From Burhinus oedicnemus (Eukaryota; Chordata; Aves; Charadriiformes; Burhinidae), in NCBI GenBank assembly GCA_008921705.1, contig VFFE01007015.1, forward strand, positions 529,012 through 593,011: a DNA stretch of 64,000 nt, in the 5' to 3' direction. This document shows positions 60,607 through 64,000 of the stretch, piece by piece (position 1 is the first letter of the stretch; each line of letters starts with the position of its first letter). The notes beneath the pieces are model-generated. The model was given only the letters and a program-made list of their open reading frames with translations, ran no database searches and had not been told where the DNA came from. A program made the position numbers and the translations under genes.

Positions 60607-63600
60607 CAGGAATATAACATATTCTAGACTAACAGTAACCTGACAAAATAAATATAAACTTGCTTAGACCTTGTAAGATGTAAGTACAATAATTTTAGAT
60701 TAAATATTATTATATATAAAGAATTTAAAAAAAAATGAAAAGAACTTTTTACCTTATTATTGATTTGTGGATCTATAAACAAAAATCACAACCTCCTGAA
60801 ACCCAGATCTTGGTTTTAGCTGTTGTATTATTGTTACAACTCTAATACACATTAAGTCTTTTGACATTTCCATAATGATATTAAACAACACATGACAAAG
60901 TTATCATGATCTGACTTTGGTTTTCTGTTACACCCTGTACAGGCAAATCATTCTTCTCCTCTGTAAACTTGTGGCACTTTCACATCTTGCTATAGAATTT
61001 GTTTCAGAAATGAATAGTCATTGATATCAGAATTTAATGCCTGCAGCTTAACCAGTCAACAACCACATTTGTTTTATTTTATCATTTACTAATTAATTTA
61101 TTTGTACTTTTTATTCACTGAAATAAGTTTTCTGGGGCATTCAGAATCATATTGTGATTCTCAAAATATGGCTAAAACTAAATGAAACTTCAATTTTTGT
61201 AATGAAATGACCAAGTATAGCATTTAATTACCATATAAAACTCCAATATCTTGTTGGATCATTACTTCAGAATGTGTTCATACATGAAGAGGCAAAGAGA
61301 GAAGCTTAAACATTCAAAACTATGTTGTTTTCCCTAAGTAATTTATATTCATCAGAGCCAGGTATTTAAACAGTAAAGAAACTAATGAAGCACTGGTGAC
61401 TGAACACCTATTGGTATGTTTCTTATTATTTTTCTCCTTAAATCTTAATGAGGTGTAATTATGGTTTCTCCTATTTTGTCTGGAACACGCATTATTCTAA
61501 CAGAGAGCAGTGACAAGTAGCTGTGTCTGACTTCATGAGCAGCAAACTTACTGCAAATATGTAAATGAGGAACAACAAAGAAGAGCCTGGAGATATTAAC
61601 ATCTGTGTGAATGAAGCAACCATTTCACAACTCAGTGGACCTTAAACAAAGCAGACATTGAAATCTGTTCGGTACACGGGGTGGATTTTTAAATATGTTC
61701 AATTACTGCTTGTCACACAGCTGTCACTAGAGCACAGCTTCAGTCACACCAGGGATTCTGCTTAGACATTACCAGCATGTAAAAATGGTGTTCATGATAA
61801 ATAGTTTTCCAGCACAGTAAAATAAGCATTTTTCACCCATGTCTATGAGTTAGAGATCTGCTAATATTTCCATATCTTTGGCAATTTAGTCGAGTAGAGA
61901 TGGAGAGGCATCTGCTAGGAGAAAAATATTATACCAATCGACCTAGTAACTACCTGGCTAACTATCTCATTTCTGTGTAGTATTTAAGAAAATATGTTGC
62001 TTTTGAGATTAATATGAATTTTGAATGAAAGATAATTCATCCCTTTATGAGGAAGAAAACCACTCTTCTACTCTGGAAAAGTAGATTTCTCCAGTCAACT
62101 TTTTCTACAGAGTGAAAGAGAGGATAGTATAAGAACTCGGTTTTGTCTTACAATATTTTCCTTTAAAATAAGTAAAACCACATGCTACATGTTGACTAGA
62201 GGAAGAGCTTGAAGATTCAGTTGAATAATCTTTTCATATAATTACAACTTTTGCATAGTACTCAGCTGTATTATTAATTTAACTAATATTAATCTGTAAC
62301 ATTTATTGTTACTGTGACTGGTAACAATGATGGTGTTCATCACAGGGAATTACATATGTATGAATGCCATAAATAAAATTTGTGAATATAATTTGCTAGA
62401 ATATTTCCAGTATTATGTCTTTTAATCAGAATAACTGAAAAGCAAGCAGTACTTTTTGATAATACTTTGGTAAACCCTTGCGCTCACCAAATTATCTCCT
62501 TTAAGGACCATTCTTAGGTATTGGACAAGCGTTTTGCATATGTATTGATAAGAATTCCTGATTTAGACTAGATAACTCCAGGCATAATTTATTTATACTT
62601 CTGTCTGATTGTTTTACTCACTTTTTACTGACTTACTCCTAAGTATCTAATATCCTAATCCGCAAGTTACTTCAGTGTCACAGCATTGCATTGCCTGTCA
62701 CTTCAACAACCAATACTAAAATCAACCTTAACTAAAATGTCTAAAATCTGAATACAACACATGGAGAGAATTGGGCACCTCACACAGAATCACAGAAGCT
62801 ATCACACAAAGGGAGGAGATGCTTAAGGAAACAAGGAAATGCACACACAAAATTAGAGGCAATGAATCTCAGTACGTAGCTATGGTACCCTTTCTTTTTT
62901 CTCTCTTTGGTGCAATGAAGCAACAATACTCTGAGTACCTTTTTAGCTTTGAAATAATGTTTCTGTGTATCATAAAATACCCCATCAAAAGATTGTGACC
63001 CACCACTCATCCAGCCAAACTCATTATATGATGTTTGTAATCAGTCAGCTGAGTCAGAGGAGGCATTTTCTGTTTTATTTATGTTAAAAGCAGGAGGACA
63101 ATAGAAACAGCAAATAATACTAAAATACAGTGACATATTTTGGTTTGTGGATTAGTATGTCATTTGCAAATTTATGCATATAAACACTTTAATTATAATT
63201 CAGATTTCATTAATGAATATTTGCTAGTACAGGACTAGAATCTGAAGTTCCCTGGGGTCACATTTGCCTTTTCGGTTTTTGATCACCACTGTACACATTT
63301 TTGCTCTGGGAGATTTCTAGTGATGGAAGCCTGGAATCAGTCTTTCCTGTACTGAACTCTGCCTGAATGCTGCACAAAGTGGAGGAAGAGAGATATAATA
63401 AAAGAAATTCCATACAATTCTGCAAGGTTTCCTATTTCTCTTGTGTAAGTTAAGCTCTCCTTTGTTTAACTTCATCTTTAAATTGCTGTAGATTCTGTTG
63501 GCGGGTACTGAGAAAATTATATCTTTATCCCTGACAACCCCTTTGCTCAGTGACTGAAAATTAAACGAATACCAGGCTATGATCCAGATCCAAAGCCCTC

Positions 63601-64000
63601 ATGTCAAAGGGAAGGCCCTTTTGGATCCAGACTCGTGCAATCTACAATTGTCATAAATATAATTTAGATAAAAAAGAGCCATAAATAGTCCCTCCCTTCT
63701 CCAATTTTAAATAATAGATGGGGTGAAATAGAAAAAAAAAAACCCAAAACATAAAAATAAATGTTTTGATCTGGCAAATTTATGTTTCTTGAACATCTTA
63801 TTATCACCTAACGTGTCGATGCTTCAATTCACAAAGTAATCAAAACCACAACTTTTTGATGCTTTCCCTTATTTTATGGCACTTGCTTGAGCTGAAGAAA
63901 CAGAGTTTGACAGTATTATCAAAAAATATATTCAAGGGTTTGAAAATAAGCAACTAAGCAATAAAGTAATTCCTTTTTCTTTTTATAAAAAATAATGAAA
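60607..64000. other. Unannotated AT-rich intergenic stretch
   Basis: No gene or named repeat recognised. 61440-61830 is compositionally smoother, rich in octamer/E-box-like words (e.g. ATATGTAAATGAGG near 61558) and free of simple repeats; it could be a conserved non-coding element, but that cannot be judged from one sequence. Confidence 0.45.

Noticed and set aside
1..64000. tRNA, rRNA, CRISPR arrays, bacterial promoters or operons
   Set aside because: Nothing with the required structure was seen, and the sequence is clearly vertebrate intergenic DNA.

Overview
The window looks like AT-rich intergenic or deep-intronic DNA from a bird. The evidence is its repeats. There are many CR1 LINE copies, most of them 5'-truncated and several ending in the octamer-type ATTCTGTGATTCTGTG/ATTCTATGAT tail. 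There are also several endogenous-retrovirus (ERV) LTR families whose ends (TGTCCTGGTTTCAGCTGG..., ...GGGGTTAAACCACGACA) I know from bird genomes. No host exon, tRNA, rRNA, CRISPR array or bacterial feature is visible, and there is no intact gene of any kind. The species cannot be fixed from this sequence.

Layout. 1-1410: minus-strand CR1 carrying endonuclease and the start of reverse transcriptase. 1677-2259: minus-strand solo LTR. ~6170-7130: probable minus-strand LTR of another family, with internal reiteration. 10830-11570: very old plus-strand CR1-type endonuclease remnant. 15289-16632: plus CR1 with an internal deletion. 20246-20737: minus CR1 3' end. 23833-25956: plus CR1 split by a younger minus CR1 (24549-25307). 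~29150-29720: weak LTR candidate. 31646-31665: assembly gap beside a GGGAA repeat. 33051-33774: minus LTR (family B). 36431-38017: retroviral env relic broken by TGA codons and frameshifts, followed by a probable 3' LTR to ~38710. 46140-46670: minus LTR fragment with a 48-bp tandem repeat. 47004-47477: minus LTR of the same family as 1677. 50083-53520: composite of two plus CR1 copies, a 5'-truncated plus LTR, and the primer-binding site and leader of an ERVL-like provirus. 55660-56362: plus CR1 3' end. 56736-57555: second family-B LTR with internal duplications. 59014-59537 and 60055-60606: two plus LTRs of different families.

The elements do not work together as a pathway. They record successive insertions: ancient LINE, CR1, CR1 into CR1, ERV insertion followed by LTR-LTR loss, and microsatellite growth inside the elements. 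The most informative items are the env relic, the CR1-in-CR1 nest with a readable target site, the 48-bp LTR array shared between two copies 14 kb apart, the 40-bp perfect duplication in the family-B LTR, and a 31-bp strictly alternating purine-pyrimidine tract. I did not find a convincing new biological system.
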